DNA from: Arsenicicoccus sp. oral taxon 190
GTDB taxonomy: Bacteria > Actinomycetota > Actinomycetes > Actinomycetales > Dermatophilaceae
NCBI RefSeq assembly: GCF_001189535.1
Contig: NZ_CP012070.1
Location: 992,001-1,056,000, forward strand
Direction: 5' to 3'
Length of the DNA stretch: 64,000 bases
This document shows, in pieces, positions 1 through 9,495 of this stretch. How positions within the stretch are numbered: the stretch's first letter is position 1; every line of letters starts with the position of its first letter. The notes below the pieces were generated by a model that searched no databases, had not been told where the DNA came from, and saw nothing but the letters and a program-made list of their open reading frames with translations. The position numbers were made by a program, and so were the translations under genes.

Positions 1-3000
1 CGCACGAGGATGCCCCACAGGCGATCTGGCGAGGCGAGGTCGGTGAGATAGCCCGTGCCTCCCGGGACGGTGTCATGGAGAAAGAGCGACTCCAGCACCT
101 GACCACCGTCGCCGACCGGATGGGGCACGATCTCCACGCGCAAGTGGTTAGGGGCGCCACCCATGGTCTTGTGCAGGCCAAGCAGCAGGGCGGCAGACAG
201 GCCGGGGAGACTGTAGAGCCCGTCGGTCACCACGAGCGGGAGGCTGATCGCTACCCCTTGCGTCACGAGCTCCCGCCCGAGAGCAAGCAACCGCGTGTGC
301 TCCTTGGGGTCGTTTCGGTGGCGGCACCACGCCCGGTGCTCAGACGGTGAGCTCGACCCGGCATCCTTGTCGAGCTTCCCGCAGGCCTCGCAGATGCGGA
401 ACCTCTGCGCAGTGACGTCACGACCGGCAAGCCGGTTGATCGTGGGGGCGCCGGTCACCCGGCCGAGGTTCCACCACCGCACCGGGAGCCGCCGGTAGTG
501 GGCCACTCCTAGACCGACGCGTTCAACCGACCATCGCCCCTCGGAGAGCGCCGGGTCGAAGTCAACGGCGGTGACGATCTCAAAGGGCGTGCGGCGGCGC
601 TCGTCGGAGTCGTCACCGATGCGTGCGTCGTCCCGCCGTATGTCGGAGAACACCCGCTTCAGCCGGACGGCCTCAAAGCGTTGGCCCATGTCGGCGATGC
701 CCGTGCTCCCGCATCGAGGGCAGGCGCGGGGCGCCTCCTTGGCTCCACCTGGGCCGAGGTCGCACACGTAGCCACACGAGTCGCAGGCGGCATGCAGCCG
801 CACCTCTGCGTCGTCGCGCCCAATCTCGACGCCATCGACCCGCATCTCTAGCCCTCGGGCATAGAAGTAGGCACCTGGGGCGAGTTCCGTCAGTGCGCGG
901 GCCGACCCACGGTCGATGACCAGGGGATCGGTGTCGTACTGCTGGGTCTCGGGGTTCATCCATGAGACCTGGGCATCCAGCTCGACGGAGTCGTCAAGCA
1001 GGGAGTAGTTGGGAAGCAGGCCCCTGATCTCGAGGCCGGTGATCCACGGCTCCTCGGTCAGCTCCCTGAGCACTCGCCTCAGCAGGTGGATGGCACCCTT
1101 CGCGGACCGCAAAGCCGCCCTGTCATCCTCGGTGGCAGCGGTTCGCTCAGCCGCCTCACGCAGCTCAGGGAGGGCATCCTCGATCTCGCGCCGCTGGCGT
1201 CTGATCTCCTCCACCTCACGGGTGTGCTCCTGGACCGCCCGATAGATCGTCGCCTCCAGCGTGTCGACGCCACGGACCTTCTGGGGAAGCTGCTGCTCCA
1301 CAGCAGGGTCGACAGCAGGCATGTCATCGCCCTGGTCGGGCAGAGCCCACCGACGCAGCGCCAGCAATCCCGCGGTCTTGGGGTCGTCAAACGTCCCGAC
1401 GAATCGGTCGAGCAGATGCTCGCCCCGCACGCGGACCCGCTCGATGACGTCGCCGAGCAGGGTGCCCGGGTCGGCGGAGGCCAAGACGTCACCGGACCGG
1501 CGCGGAACGCGCTCGTAGCCGTCCCGCACCATGCCGTCGATGACGGACGCGAGGAACTGTCGCCGCAGGATCTCCTCCGCGTCGAGATAGGTCGCCGGTG
1601 GCCGGACCTCCCCGTTAATCATCGACGTGGGGTCGCCGAGTCGGGGGAGCTGCTCACCCCGGCCCGTGACGTAGGCGAGGGCCAGCGAGCTGCCCGTGAG
1701 GCGACCGGCGCGGCCCACGCGCTGCAGGTACTTTGCGACAGAGTCGGGCAGAGATGAGAGCATCACGGTCGTCAGGCCACCGATATCGATGCCCATCTCC
1801 AGCGTTGGCGTTGCCACCAGCACGTTGGGGTCGCCTGGCCGCTGATCCGACCTCTTGAATCCCGCTTCGATCTCGCGGCGTTCCGCGGGGAGCAGCAAGC
1901 TGGTGTGCTCGCGAGCATCGACTCGACGCATGTCCGTCGTCTCGAAGAGCCGGCGATAGAACGAGTCGGCCTCACGGTGGCCCGCACGCAGCGCCCCCAC
2001 ACACTCGACAGAGGGGCAGGGACCGTCCAGGAGCTCCTCGGCGATCGCCGGGGAGACAGGCAGCGGAGACCGGCAGGTGTCGCAGACGAGGAGGGTGGTT
2101 TGGGTGGCGATCGTGGAGTCGCTCAGGGGGGTGATCACGACGTTTGCCGGCGGTATGCCGTACGCCTTCCCGCCCTTGTCCGTCGTGGTTTGCGTCAGCA
2201 CGTCTCGCTGCGCCAGGGCGGCGAGAAGCCGCGCAGCCACCGCCGCGCCATGAGCCGCGTTGATACCGAGGCACTTCTGCGCCCAGCGGGCATACCAGCT
2301 CAGGGGTGACGTCACGCGGACGAAGGCGCTGCGGTCGTTGGCCGGCCCGCCAGTCACGGCATACGCAGGGGCGCTGCGCCCGCGCGGGAAGGAGGGGGCA
2401 CCCTCATCTCGGCGCCGCTTTCCCCAGATCCAGACGCGGTTTCCGTCATCGCTGACGTACTTCTTGAGCCATTCGTGGTCAATGGCGCCGTCACGACGCA
2501 GGTGCTCGACGCTGCCTCGGACCCATCTCGCTAGCTGCTGCTCTGTGATGTCGGAAAGTTCGCCGGGCAGGACGTCGATGTCGTCGGCAGCCAACGCCCT
2601 TCGAGCCACCGCGACCAAAGCAGAGGTGGGCCCTGCAGACACATGGACTCCGACCGAGCCCGTCGCCTCCAGGGTGCGGCCGTAGGTGGACTGCAGGCCC
2701 ACCTCCAGCGCCGCGTCGAAGAGAAGTCGGCGACGCACGGCCGTGCGGGATCGCGTCGGCACGCGACTCCACGTGTCGGCTCGCCAGTACGGCGCGAAGC
2801 GCTCGTGCTCGCTGACGGCGGCTGGCACCAGCCGATAGCGGGCAAAGGCGTCACCCTCGGCTCGTCTCAGCACCTCGTCCACCCACACGTCTAGCGCGGT
2901 CGGCTCCGTCAACGCTTCGCGTAGGGCCGCACGGAGCGACATGGCGTGCGAGCGGTGGTCCACGAATCCGGCTCGGTGGGCGGCGTCCTGCACGGAGTCA

Positions 3001-5009
3001 GTGAAGACGAGGGCGCGCTTCTCCCGCGGGTCGAGGTGGCGATCGCCAAAGAGCGTCGACAGGCTCACGGACAAGAGCGTGGCGATCGCGCTGCCCAGGA
3101 AGCGGATCGAGTCGCTCTTGCCGCACGATGGGCACTCGTCGTTCTGAGCACGCTTCTCGACGTCTTCTGTCTCACCATCGAGCATGAGGACGGGCAGGAC
3201 ATGACCCTCAAGGAGGTCGGGATCGTCATCTGCTGGGCGTCGCGCCAGGACGGTCCGCTGACCCATGTGCAGCCAACGCAGGTTGGGCGTACGGCGATCT
3301 GAGGCAACGGCCCCGCCCCCGTTGGAGGTCAGGTGCAAGGAGGCTTCACCGGGCGCGTGCAGCAGGGCCCGGAAGCGACCCCGATGCAGCAGGTGGTCGC
3401 GGCGGACGCTCTCGTCGCGATCCGCGAGGTCACGGCCGGTAGATGCAAGTGTCGCGCCCCAGCCCGAGCGACCACAGGCCCGGCAATAGATGGCCGGCAG
3501 CGCACGTCCCGCCAGCTCCGCAGCTGGATCGAGCTGCCCGTCGTCACCCCACCGAAAGCTCGGCTGCGACGACACCAGCCGGTCCACGCGCGTCACCTCT
3601 CGCACCCACATCGTCACCTCCACCGACACGGAGTCGCGATGGCCGAGCCGCACGTGGCTGAGGGCCGCGAGGATGGCCTCGATCGCGCCCCGAGCGGCTG
3701 ATGGATCGTCTGCCACAGCGGTTCGCGGCAGCAGCTCGTCGCGGAGGTCATCCAGCGGGATGGCATCCCCCGCCGCCTCGACCATCGCTCGCACGTCGGG
3801 GTGGGCGGCAAGGAGCTGGGCATCAGCGAGATCCCTGGGGAGGGCCGCACGGTCATACAGCGCGTCGATGACGGTGGCGACCAAAGAGTCCCCGTCGTCG
3901 CGGTGCTGGAGACCGGTCTCCGCTAGGTCGCGGACTGCGCCAGTCACGAGGCCGGAGAGCCGTCGGATCGCCTTGTCACCCAGCGCCTCGCGCGTTGCCT
4001 CGGTTAGTGCGTCCACGTCGACGCGCGTCTCGGTGATCACCGAGTCGTCCGGAAATGCCTCGCCAAACACCTGCTGGGCGAACGACAGCATTCGCTCAGG
4101 ATCACCACGGTCCCCCAAGGTGGCCGACGTCGCCACGGGAGTGAGTCGGCCTAGGGGACGGGCGTCGAACGACGCCCGCTCGGGGTGATCCGCCGGCACC
4201 TGGTCCCTGAGCGCGAGCCCCAACCGGCGCAACAGCATCGCCACGTCCGTGCCCTGAGCACCGTCATACGTGTGGAACTCGTCCAGGACCAGATAGGTGA
4301 GGGACAGGGCACTCTTGGCCCAGAGCGGTTGGTCCGAGGGACGCAGCAGCAGCTGGTCGAGCATCTTGTAGTTGGTCAGCAGAATGTCCGGCGGATCGTC
4401 TCGCAGAATCGAGCGATTGGTGATCAGCCCCTCTGGCGTGACCCGCGTGCGGCCCTCGCCGGCCTGCCCCTCACGCGCATCACCGGTGTACAGACCGGCG
4501 GTGACCCTCGACAGCGCAGGATCGTTGGTCAACAGTTGAGTGAGGCGCCCCGCCTGGTCGTCAGCGAGGGCGTTCATCGGATACAGGATCAGGGCCTTCA
4601 TGCCGGCCTCGCCCCGTTCACGGGCTCTGCGCACGTGGTCGAGGATCGGATGCAGGAAGGCCTCCGTCTTGCCGGACCCCGTGCCGGTTGTGACGATCGT
4701 CGGGAGCGGACGTGGCTTCTCGGCACCGAGGTCTTTGCTCGTCAGTCGTCGATAGGCTTCAGCCTGGTGCCGGTACGGCGGGAACGGGGGCTTCCAATCG
4801 AGGCACTGGCCCCAGGTGGGCGCCGCCTCCGCGAAGGGCAGCCGCAGCCGTACGTAGGGTCCCTTGAAGATCCCGTCCGTCGCGTCCTCCAGGAACTCCG
4901 CGAGCGCCCTCCTCGGCTCGGCATCGGCCAAGGCGAAGGTCGTCGTGAGGTAGTCCACCAGGCCACGACGGACCTGATCGGACTGCAGGCTGGGCAACAG
5001 CTCGGTCAT
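1..5009 (-). CDS. Giant DEAD-box helicase with DUF1998/MZB-like C-terminus, partial (3' end outside window)
   Basis: The frame is open from ATG at 5009 to the window edge, at least 1669 residues. Superfamily 2 helicase motifs are visible: Walker A GTGSGKT at about residues 109-115, a DEFH box at about 243, LEMGIDIGG (motif V) and QRVGRAGR (motif VI) near 1096. A four-cysteine ribbon lies near 1405-1435. A CxxC...C cluster near 1537-1560 and DTVPGGTGY near 1640 are typical of DUF1998 (MZB), as in YprA/MrfA helicases and DISARM DrmB. Helicase and DUF1998 modules in one chain suggest an ATP-driven DNA translocase like a DrmA-DrmB fusion; this is inference. It is divergent from the DUF262 gene. 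Alternatives are an MrfA-like repair helicase or another defence helicase. The helicase call is firm; the system assignment is not. Confidence 0.85.
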   Translation of the reverse strand, partial: MTELLPSLQSDQVRRGLVDYLTTTFALADAEPRRALAEFLEDATDGIFKGPYVRLRLPFAEAAPTWGQCLDWKPPFPPYRHQAEAYRRLTSKDLGAEKPRPLPTIVTTGTGSGKTEAFLHPILDHVRRARERGEAGMKALILYPMNALADDQAGRLTQLLTNDPALSRVTAGLYTGDAREGQAGEGRTRVTPEGLITNRSILRDDPPDILLTNYKMLDQLLLRPSDQPLWAKSALSLTYLVLDEFHTYDGAQGTDVAMLLRRLGLALRDQVPADHPERASFDARPLGRLTPVATSATLGDRGDPERMLSFAQQVFGEAFPDDSVITETRVDVDALTEATREALGDKAIRRLSGLVTGAVRDLAETGLQHRDDGDSLVATVIDALYDRAALPRDLADAQLLAAHPDVRAMVEAAGDAIPLDDLRDELLPRTAVADDPSAARGAIEAILAALSHVRLGHRDSVSVEVTMWVREVTRVDRLVSSQPSFRWGDDGQLDPAAELAGRALPAIYCRACGRSGWGATLASTGRDLADRDESVRRDHLLHRGRFRALLHAPGEASLHLTSNGGGAVASDRRTPNLRWLHMGQRTVLARRPADDDPDLLEGHVLPVLMLDGETEDVEKRAQNDECPSCGKSDSIRFLGSAIATLLSVSLSTLFGDRHLDPREKRALVFTDSVQDAAHRAGFVDHRSHAMSLRAALREALTEPTALDVWVDEVLRRAEGDAFARYRLVPAAVSEHERFAPYWRADTWSRVPTRSRTAVRRRLLFDAALEVGLQSTYGRTLEATGSVGVHVSAGPTSALVAVARRALAADDIDVLPGELSDITEQQLARWVRGSVEHLRRDGAIDHEWLKKYVSDDGNRVWIWGKRRRDEGAPSFPRGRSAPAYAVTGGPANDRSAFVRVTSPLSWYARWAQKCLGINAAHGAAVAARLLAALAQRDVLTQTTTDKGGKAYGIPPANVVITPLSDSTIATQTTLLVCDTCRSPLPVSPAIAEELLDGPCPSVECVGALRAGHREADSFYRRLFETTDMRRVDAREHTSLLLPAERREIEAGFKRSDQRPGDPNVLVATPTLEMGIDIGGLTTVMLSSLPDSVAKYLQRVGRAGRLTGSSLALAYVTGRGEQLPRLGDPTSMINGEVRPPATYLDAEEILRRQFLASVIDGMVRDGYERVPRRSGDVLASADPGTLLGDVIERVRVRGEHLLDRFVGTFDDPKTAGLLALRRWALPDQGDDMPAVDPAVEQQLPQKVRGVDTLEATIYRAVQEHTREVEEIRRQRREIEDALPELREAAERTAATEDDRAALRSAKGAIHLLRRVLRELTEEPWITGLEIRGLLPNYSLLDDSVELDAQVSWMNPETQQYDTDPLVIDRGSARALTELAPGAYFYARGLEMRVDGVEIGRDDAEVRLHAACDSCGYVCDLGPGGAKEAPRACPRCGSTGIADMGQRFEAVRLKRVFSDIRRDDARIGDDSDERRRTPFEIVTAVDFDPALSEGRWSVERVGLGVAHYRRLPVRWWNLGRVTGAPTINRLAGRDVTAQRFRICEACGKLDKDAGSSSPSEHRAWCRHRNDPKEHTRLLALGRELVTQGVAISLPLVVTDGLYSLPGLSAALLLGLHKTMGGAPNHLRVEIVPHPVGDGGQVLESLFLHDTVPGGTGYLTDLASPDRLWGILV

Positions 5010-5255
5010 GGTGATGCGTCCTCGCAATCGGTGCGCTAGCTCCTGCCAACGCCTATCGGCAGCGCCACTCTAGGCCGGGGACCGGGGCTCTGCTGCAACT
5101 CCACCCGCAGCACCGCATTCACATAACCCAAAACCGGGGCATATCAGCCCGACTGCTCCAGATCTAACGCGTGTCTGACGTCGCTACCCCCGCGTGCCGC
5201 TATCGTGCGTGGGGTGCGGCCAGGGCGCCTCCCCGGCCAGGACCCGGAGACTGCC
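5010..5255. promoter_or_regulatory. Divergent intergenic region between the giant helicase and the DUF262 gene
   Basis: This 246-base gap separates two divergent genes and should hold promoters for both. It contains an AT-richer stretch at 5120-5170. A possible -10 for the rightward gene is TATCGT at 5201-5206, but no good -35 sits at 17 bases. If that -10 is real, transcription begins after the in-frame GTG at 5205, which favours the TTG at 5256 as start. Nothing else was recognised. Confidence 0.35.
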
Positions 5256-7073
5256 TTGAGTGAGATCATCAATTCAGCCAGCCCCACGCCGGTGCACGAG
5301 CTGTTGAGCGCGGACACCAAGAAGCTTGTCTACGTCATCCCGAAGTATCAACGCGAATACTCGTGGATGAAATACCAGTGGGAAGACCTGATCCGAGACA
5401 TCCAGGAGGAAGACCCGGGGCACGGGCACTTCCTGGGGACGATCATCTGCATGAACGCAACGCGTGATGTGACCAAGGAGATCGTTCTCGAGCTCATTGA
5501 TGGGCAGCAGAGACTGACCACGCTCTCACTCCTGCTGGCTGCACTCTTCGTGGAGCTGAGAGATCGCCGGGCGGAGTTTGAGGACGACGACGACCGGATG
5601 ACGATACTGCTTAACCTGAAACTACGTCTCGTCGCAGATGGGAGGCCACGCCTGCGGCTCCAAAAGCAGGGCAACAACGACGATGACTTCCGCTGGCTGC
5701 TGAAGAATCTGGGACTCCTGAAGGACGAGTCGCTGTCACAGCCATCCTGGTGGGGAGTTCGACGCATCGCCAAGGCCTTCAGGTTCTTCCAGGACGAGCT
5801 TCGTGGTGAACTCGAAGGCATGACCCCGGGCGCACGACTGGAGCACGTGTTCGATCTGGTCGACCGGGTCAGCAACTCAATCGTCGTGAAGCTCGAGGTC
5901 AAGGACCACGCCAGCGCATACACCCTGTTCGAGAGCCTCAACAACCGGGGAATGCCGCTCTCCCCGATCGACCTCATTAAGAACAGCCTCTTGATGCGCG
6001 CCGACCGCCTCGGATCGGCACGAATCGATGAGGCCTACGAGCAGTGGCGCAACATCCTGACCAACCTGGGCGACAACCCCAATGAGCAGGAACGCTTCCT
6101 ACGCTACTACTACAACGTTTTCGAGCCGCTCTCCGGTGAGGCCGCCGCCACCCCCATCGCCACCAAGTCCAATCTGATCAGGCTGTACGAAAAGTACCTC
6201 GATCAGGGAGTGGACGACTTCCTGCGCGACGTCAGCGCCGCAGCCCACCAATACGGCCGGATCATCGACACCGTCAATCTGGACGGGGAGAATGAAGCTC
6301 TCGACGAGGCCACCACCCGACTCCAGCGGGCGCAGGGCGCGCCTGGCAACGCGCTCTTGCTGTATCTGCTCGTGCGACAGCAGCAGTTGGGCCTGACTGA
6401 CGATCACGTGGTACAAGTCGCGGACCTTGTCACGAACTTCTTCGTTCGACGCAACCTGACGTCCCTCCCGGCCACCTACGAGCTCCCGAGGATGTTCAAG
6501 ACCATCGTGCATGAATTGGCAGACCTCCAGGGCGAGGAGGTGGTGCATCACGTCAGAGAGTCACTGCTCGCACACTCCAGCACGGACGAGTCATTCCGCG
6601 CGGCGCTGAGCCGGCCGATCTACGAGGACAACGCGGCCATGTGCCGCTTCATCATTGCCACCCTCGCGGAGCAGGGGATGACGAAGGAGACACGGACGGA
6701 CCTGTGGCGGCGCGCAGGGTCGGCGAACAAGCAGTACTACGTGTGGACCATCGAGCACATCTTTCCTCAGGGCTCAAACATCCCCCGCGCGTGGCAAGAC
6801 ATGATGGGTGGCCCGGAAGCCGCCGCATCGGCCCTCGAATCGCAGGTTCATAGGCTGGGGAACCTTACTCTGACAGGCTACAACTCATCGCTGGGAAACA
6901 AGTCGTTCATTGAAAAACGGGACCGTATCGATCAAAGAGGGAACGCTGTGGGCTATCGCAACGGCCTCAACTTGAACAGGGAACTGGCCATGAAGGATTC
7001 GTGGAACGTGACCCAGATCGACCAGCGAACAGAGCAGTTGGTGGAACGATGCCTCAAGGTCTTCGCGTTCTGA
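5256..7073 (+). CDS. DUF262/DUF1524 protein, GmrSD-like HNH nuclease
   Basis: This 605-residue protein has the DUF262 (ParB-like) motifs IPKYQREYSW near the N-terminus and DGQQRLTTL after it, the hallmarks of GmrS-type NTPase domains. Its C-terminus carries the DUF1524 HNH signature: TIEHIFPQ followed by LGNLTLTGYNSSLGNKSF. Full-length fusions of both domains occur in type IV restriction enzymes (GmrSD) and in SspE-like defence proteins, which cut modified or foreign DNA under nucleotide control. The start chosen is TTG at 5256, with GGAG at 5246-5249 six bases upstream; an in-frame GTG at 5205 would add 17 residues. It ends six bases from the convergent AlbA_2 gene. Its place among helicases and a methyltransferase supports a defence role; the exact target is unknown. 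Confidence 0.85.
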   Translation: MSEIINSASPTPVHELLSADTKKLVYVIPKYQREYSWMKYQWEDLIRDIQEEDPGHGHFLGTIICMNATRDVTKEIVLELIDGQQRLTTLSLLLAALFVELRDRRAEFEDDDDRMTILLNLKLRLVADGRPRLRLQKQGNNDDDFRWLLKNLGLLKDESLSQPSWWGVRRIAKAFRFFQDELRGELEGMTPGARLEHVFDLVDRVSNSIVVKLEVKDHASAYTLFESLNNRGMPLSPIDLIKNSLLMRADRLGSARIDEAYEQWRNILTNLGDNPNEQERFLRYYYNVFEPLSGEAAATPIATKSNLIRLYEKYLDQGVDDFLRDVSAAAHQYGRIIDTVNLDGENEALDEATTRLQRAQGAPGNALLLYLLVRQQQLGLTDDHVVQVADLVTNFFVRRNLTSLPATYELPRMFKTIVHELADLQGEEVVHHVRESLLAHSSTDESFRAALSRPIYEDNAAMCRFIIATLAEQGMTKETRTDLWRRAGSANKQYYVWTIEHIFPQGSNIPRAWQDMMGGPEAAASALESQVHRLGNLTLTGYNSSLGNKSFIEKRDRIDQRGNAVGYRNGLNLNRELAMKDSWNVTQIDQRTEQLVERCLKVFAF

Positions 7074-7079
7074 TAGTCA

Positions 7080-8759
7080 TTACTCTGGAAGCACATAGCG
7101 GGCCGACCTCTTGTGCCCTTCCATTGCCAGGAGGCTACGGGAGGTCATCCCCCTCAACATTCGACTAGCTTGCGTCGGCTCGATTTGACAGAGCGAGCCC
7201 GCCTGGCTGCGGGTGATGGAGCCGAAGCGACGGACGTACTCGAGGATCATTTGTTCCTGCTGGACCGGCTGCATTCCTCTGACCCGCACGTAGGCATTCC
7301 GGTCCTCGGCCAGTGCGTAGAACTGCGAGGACAGTGTATAGCGCCGGTTGCGGCCCGCGCCCGTGACATCCAGCAGGCCAAGCTCGATCAGACGGGTACA
7401 CGTGCCGCGTACCGCGGAGTCCACAAGGTTGAGGTCTTCAGCCAGCTCCCGCGAGGACGAGGGCCCGACAACCCGGATCTGGTGGACCACCCGGAGGTCA
7501 TCCATACGCAGCGGTCGCTGGGCATCGTGCTCGTAGGTCAGGATGAAGCGCACGAGGTCCAGGTCGGCTCGGCCAATAGGGATCAGCAAGGACACGGACC
7601 GCGCCGTTGAGCGTGAGTAGTCGGGAGCATCCCGACCAGCACGGAGCTGGCTGGCAAACATGTCGTTGACGCCCTTTCCCTTGCGGTCAACCAGGCCTGC
7701 ACGCTTGAAGGCGTCAGCAAGCACAACGCTGCGCGGACGGCTCTGCTCAAGGATGTTGTCGATGGTCACGCCGGGCACGAGGCCGCCGGGTGACGTGACG
7801 CTGAGGTAGTCGTCCGCGAACTGGACGGTGACCGGGCCGAGTTCGGTGTAGTCACGGTGGACCAGTGCATTGGCTAGCGCCTCGCGAACGGTCGACGTCG
7901 AGACCAGAGGAATGTCGACCCGCTGGAGCCCGACCATGAGTTCGGTCTCGCTGTTCCGAATCCGGATCCGCTCCTCAAGCTCTGTCATGAGGCGGAGCAG
8001 GGGCAGTCGCAGGGTTTCGTTGGCCATAGTCGGGCCCTCGCGAACGTCTTGGAATAGGCACTCCGCTGATCCGGCCCAGCGTGCAAGGCTGGCCTCCCTG
8101 CCGAAGAGGAGAACCGCAGCAAGAGTGGGCGTGGCCTGCCCGTCCTCCTCCGCAAGGAGCCGCAAAGCCCGCAGCAGACTCGTGTCATCGAGCGTGCTCA
8201 GCGAGGAGTCACCGCTGCCCCGGTCACAGAGACGTCGGAATCGCTCGAGCTCCCCAGGATCAAGATCTGCCAGCGTCGCACCCCGAGCTGGGACGCCGCC
8301 GTAGTCGACCCCCGCGAGGGACAGGCCGGCGCTCAACATCTCGCTCGGCCGATAGGCGACGCATTCCGGCTTGCCGTCATACCTCAGCGACCGTCGCTTG
8401 AAGACACCATCCGTTGTCCCCACCGGCCCATGTGGACCGCGCGGCACCTGGACGACGAGCACATCGTTGCCGTCGACCTCGACCACCTCCGCACGAACGG
8501 CGAGGTGCGGGTCTGTCTTGTTGAGGATGAGCGCCTCAACACGAGCGGGGTCGGTGATGTCCCCGTGGCGCGGCTGGGCTCCCACGATGTGACCACCGTC
8601 GTCCACACCCACCAGCACCGTCCCACCAGGCCCGTTGGCCATGCAGACCACCGCCTCGACCAGCTGGCGATCGTTGAGACGATCGCGCCCATCCTGCTTG
8701 AACTCCACGTCCCAGAGTTCGCCCGCTGCCGCAAGGGCGCGTACCGCCTCAGCATCCAT
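7080..8759 (-). CDS. AlbA_2 (Schlafen-type) ATP-binding regulator with winged-helix C-terminus
   Basis: The 559-residue protein opens with an AlbA_2/Schlafen domain: EFKQDGRD, then VEAVVCMANGPGGTVLVGV, with GDITDPARVEALI further on. The middle contains TVREALANALVHRDY and VTSPGGLVPGVT, the ATP-binding (GHKL-like) part of COG2865 'predicted transcriptional regulator/helicase' proteins. Near residues 430-559 two winged-helix-like segments follow (SSRELAEDLNLVDSAVRGT and SITRSQAGSLCQIEPTQAS). Such proteins are often encoded in defence islands, where they are thought to sense nucleic acid or nucleotides, but few have been tested. Its promoter side holds a perfect 11-base inverted repeat (8777-8816), a plausible self-operator. 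It is convergent with the DUF262 gene with only six bases between the stops. Confidence 0.8.
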   Translation of the reverse strand: MDAEAVRALAAAGELWDVEFKQDGRDRLNDRQLVEAVVCMANGPGGTVLVGVDDGGHIVGAQPRHGDITDPARVEALILNKTDPHLAVRAEVVEVDGNDVLVVQVPRGPHGPVGTTDGVFKRRSLRYDGKPECVAYRPSEMLSAGLSLAGVDYGGVPARGATLADLDPGELERFRRLCDRGSGDSSLSTLDDTSLLRALRLLAEEDGQATPTLAAVLLFGREASLARWAGSAECLFQDVREGPTMANETLRLPLLRLMTELEERIRIRNSETELMVGLQRVDIPLVSTSTVREALANALVHRDYTELGPVTVQFADDYLSVTSPGGLVPGVTIDNILEQSRPRSVVLADAFKRAGLVDRKGKGVNDMFASQLRAGRDAPDYSRSTARSVSLLIPIGRADLDLVRFILTYEHDAQRPLRMDDLRVVHQIRVVGPSSSRELAEDLNLVDSAVRGTCTRLIELGLLDVTGAGRNRRYTLSSQFYALAEDRNAYVRVRGMQPVQQEQMILEYVRRFGSITRSQAGSLCQIEPTQASRMLRGMTSRSLLAMEGHKRSARYVLPE

Positions 8760-8776
8760 TGGACCAGTTTACAAAC

Positions 8777-8816
8777 ACTTTGCGCTCAGCGGTAGCAGTC
8801 TCATAGAGCGCAAAGT
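8777..8816. promoter_or_regulatory. Perfect 11-bp inverted repeat upstream of the AlbA_2 gene
   Basis: ACTTTGCGCTC at 8777-8787 is repeated in reverse complement as GAGCGCAAAGT at 8806-8816, with an 18-base spacer. It lies in the 76-base gap between the nuclease gene's stop and the AlbA_2 gene's ATG. It could be an operator for the winged-helix regulator just downstream. A terminator for the nuclease gene is less likely, because the spacer is long for a hairpin. Confidence 0.45.
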
Positions 8817-8835
8817 TTTACATCGTCTGCAATCG

Positions 8836-9495
8836 TCACCCTGTTGCCGCATCGAGTGGGCGGACCACCGCGAAGCCGGTCGAGTCCCGGTAGATGATCG
8901 TGATCCCCAGGGCTCCCACCAGCGCCGTCAGGTCAACAGGGGGCCGGGACGGCAGGAGGATGACCGGCGTCGCGGGCAGGCCCGCCGACGTGGCGAGATG
9001 GCAGTAGTCGAGGACCTGGCCGATGGCCATCCGGACATATTCACGATCGGTGGAGCGCTTAGCTTCGACGATCCAGCCGCGATCGGGCACGAACAGGTCC
9101 GGGTGCACCACGCCGTCCGACGAAGACAGTGGGAGGAGCGCGGGAGGTGTCCCGCCCAACGTCAGCCAGTCGGCGAAGGCCCTTTGAAGGGCGAACTCGT
9201 CGCGGGTGACGACCCGGGCGCCCTCGTCCCCCTTTGGAAGCTCGTAGACCACATCCGACACAGCCGGAGGCGTCCACGGGCGAGCAACCGGTGAGGTGAT
9301 GCCCGGCCCCTCAGCCTCCCCATCCACGTAGCCGAGGCTGACCAACCTGGCCACGATGGCAGCTTCTTGCCCCTCATCGAGGAACCATCGGCTGCCGTCG
9401 GGGACTGGGCGAAACATCTTGCGCAGGTGGTTGCGTACCGTCAGCGGAGGGACACTGAAGCGCTCGGCGATGTCACGGGGTGTTACCTCAGACAT
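8836..9495 (-). CDS. HTH plus PD-(D/E)XK nuclease-like protein
   Basis: A 219-residue protein whose ATG at 9495 overlaps the stop of the helicase-methyltransferase giant (TGA at 9490-9488), so the two are probably translationally coupled. Residues 1-30 look like a helix-turn-helix (TPRDIAERFSVPPLTVRNHL). The second half has a nuclease-type core: HPDLF with Asp133, then VEAKR with Glu144 and Lys146, then a helix with GQVLDY. This spacing fits the PD-(D/E)XK fold. Coupling to a methyltransferase suggests a restriction-like cutter or a DNA-targeting partner. A longer frame start near 9981 exists but overlaps the giant over 490 bases and is unlikely. The nuclease assignment is from motif only. 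Confidence 0.7.
   Translation of the reverse strand: MSEVTPRDIAERFSVPPLTVRNHLRKMFRPVPDGSRWFLDEGQEAAIVARLVSLGYVDGEAEGPGITSPVARPWTPPAVSDVVYELPKGDEGARVVTRDEFALQRAFADWLTLGGTPPALLPLSSSDGVVHPDLFVPDRGWIVEAKRSTDREYVRMAIGQVLDYCHLATSAGLPATPVILLPSRPPVDLTALVGALGITIIYRDSTGFAVVRPLDAATG

Noticed and set aside
3490..5039. Two long plus-strand frames at 3490-4188 and 4185-5039
   Set aside because: They are antisense to the giant helicase, whose own frame shows ordered helicase motifs across the same bases.
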